Both the position numbers and the translations under genes were made by a program. 40,868 bases of DNA, taken from Salsipaludibacter albus (GTDB lineage Bacteria > Actinomycetota > Nitriliruptoria > Nitriliruptorales > Nitriliruptoraceae). Position 1 is the stretch's first letter. Every line of letters begins with the position of its first letter. Where the stretch lies: assembly GCF_019798055.1 (NCBI RefSeq), contig NZ_JAHOPH010000035.1:1-40868 (forward strand), in the 5' to 3' direction. Below are positions 40,227-40,868 of the stretch, piece by piece. A model generated the notes under the pieces. It had not been told where the DNA came from and searched no databases. It worked only from the letters and a program-made list of their open reading frames with translations.

Positions 40227-40673
40227 ATGGCGATCACCGTTTCCAGCATCCTCGCCGCGAAGGGCAGCGACGTGGCCACGATCGGCCCGGACGCGACCCT
40301 GGCCGAGGCGTCCGCCCGGCTCGCCGAGCGCAACATCGGCGCGCTCGTGGTCTCGACCGGCGACCAGTCCGTCGACGGGATCCTGTCCGAGCGCGACATC
40401 GTGCGACGACTCGACAGCCACGGCGAGGGCTGCCTCGGCCACGCGGTCCGCGACGTCATGACGGCGCCGGTCACCACCTGTCACGGGCCCGACACCGCGG
40501 ACCAGCTGATGGCGAGGATGACCGAGGAACGGTTCCGCCACCTGCCGGTGGTGGACGACGCCGGGCTGCTGGCCGGGATCATCTCGATCGGCGACGTCGT
40601 GCGCTCGCGCATCGACGAGCTCGAAACCCAGGCCCAGAGCCTGCGCGACTACGTCACCGGCTCCTCCTACTAG
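40227..40673 (+). CDS. CBS-domain-pair protein (HRP1-like)
   Basis: 148 residues made of two CBS domains (about 5-65 and 75-135): ATLAEASARLAERNIGALVV and GILSERDIVRRL in the first, then VRDVMTAPVTTC, RFRHLPVVDDAGLLAGIISIGDVV in the second. Such stand-alone pairs bind adenine nucleotides or related ligands and act as energy or stress sensors; mycobacterial Hrp1 is a hypoxia-induced example. GGAGG precedes the ATG by 6 nt. Hairpins follow the stop. The effector or partner is not evident. Confidence 0.92.
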   Translation: MAITVSSILAAKGSDVATIGPDATLAEASARLAERNIGALVVSTGDQSVDGILSERDIVRRLDSHGEGCLGHAVRDVMTAPVTTCHGPDTADQLMARMTEERFRHLPVVDDAGLLAGIISIGDVVRSRIDELETQAQSLRDYVTGSSY

Positions 40674-40697
40674 ACACGCCTGGCCGTCGGTCAGTTC

Positions 40698-40739
40698 GGA
40701 GTTCGCAGGCCGGCACACTCCAGCTCTCTCCGGAGGAGG
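40698..40739 (+). repeat. Extragenic hairpin repeat, copy 2, and possible terminator of the CBS gene
   Basis: GGAGT (40698-40702) and ACTCC (40717-40721) enclose TCGCAGGC, as in the element at 21405-21433, and are again followed by CCAGC. A second stem CTCC/GGAG (around 40728-40735) inside a larger CCAGC...GCTGG pairing follows. The pair may end transcription of the CBS gene. Confidence 0.45.
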
Positions 40740-40765
40740 CGCTGGACGTTCCGAGTTGCCCTGTG

Positions 40766-40868
40766 TCAAGCTGCGGTGGTGAGGTGGGCTTTCGCGTTGC
40801 CGTGGCGGGTGGGGTCGTAGGCGGTGTGGTCTTGCCAGCAGCGCCAGATGACGCGGAGCCAGGCACGG
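40766..40868 (-). mobile_element. C-terminal end of an IS110-like transposase, cut by the window edge
   Basis: Reading from the right edge, 34 codons give RAWLRVIWRCWQDHTAYDP then TRHGNAKAHLTTAA and a TGA (40768-40766). The pattern RVIWRCWQDxxxYDPxRH is typical of the last residues of IS110/IS116-family transposases. The rest of the element lies outside. Because only the end is visible, intactness and family remain uncertain. Confidence 0.65.

Overview
The window is very GC-rich, gene-dense chromosomal DNA from an actinobacterium. The evidence is the order fhaA-fhaB-pstP-rodA-pbpA-pknB, followed on the same side by pabA, a class E sortase and crgA. Actinomycetota keep this order close to the replication origin. 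The mix of families (short aconitase, baeRF release-factor-like protein, bifunctional PutA, PxKF-domain exoprotein) suggests a deep-branching actinobacterium such as the Nitriliruptoria/Euzebya side of the phylum. That placement is inference.

Layout. 199-7393 (+): the cell-wall and division signalling operon, with two FHA proteins, a PP2C phosphatase, RodA, a class B PBP and the PASTA kinase PknB. 7426-11557 (-): a translationally coupled copper operon (zinc-finger anti-sigma factor, CopC-CopD fusion, YcnI-like domain, putative metal-binding membrane protein), divergent from an ECF sigma factor (11904-12506, +). 12430-13596 (-): baeRF-type protein. 13719-15500 (+): an unusual fusion of a site-2 metalloprotease with a PDZ-Lon-like serine protease. 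15514-17504 (-): pabA behind a degenerate acyl-adenylate-forming homologue. 17889-19004 (+): polyprenyl diphosphate synthase. 19030-20021 (-): sortase plus a 54-residue membrane protein. 20313-20582 (+): crgA. 20588-20784: a gene-free stretch with three exact and two near-exact DnaA boxes, a candidate oriC. 21279-21351: tRNA-Ala(TGC), followed by about 400 bases of repeats and palindromes. 21770-27200: DoxX-like membrane protein, LOG-family protein, DUF1704 peptidase-like protein, aconitase. 27509-30693 (+): DnaB-like ATPase without the P-loop lysine, a HEAT-repeat protein ending in an EF-Ts-like domain, and a DUF2236/MpaB oxygenase. 30748-37469 (-): zinc alcohol dehydrogenase, PxKF exoprotein, PutA. 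37559-40673: aminotransferase, fasciclin protein, DUF2277, CBS-pair protein. 40766-40868 (-): last codons of an IS110-like transposase cut by the window edge.

How the genes work together. The first operon controls peptidoglycan synthesis by Ser/Thr phosphorylation: PknB kinase, PstP phosphatase, FHA readers, RodA/PbpA synthase. CrgA and the sortase are the usual neighbours of this system. The copper block looks like a sigma/anti-sigma controlled metal-handling unit. Leaderless promoters (TANNNT 7-8 nt before the start codon) appear in front of several genes and help fix starts. The most unusual items are the HEAT/EF-Ts fusion beside the degenerate DnaB-like ATPase, the S2P/PDZ-Lon double-protease fusion, the DnaA-box cluster next to crgA, and the out-of-frame YcnI domain behind CopCD.
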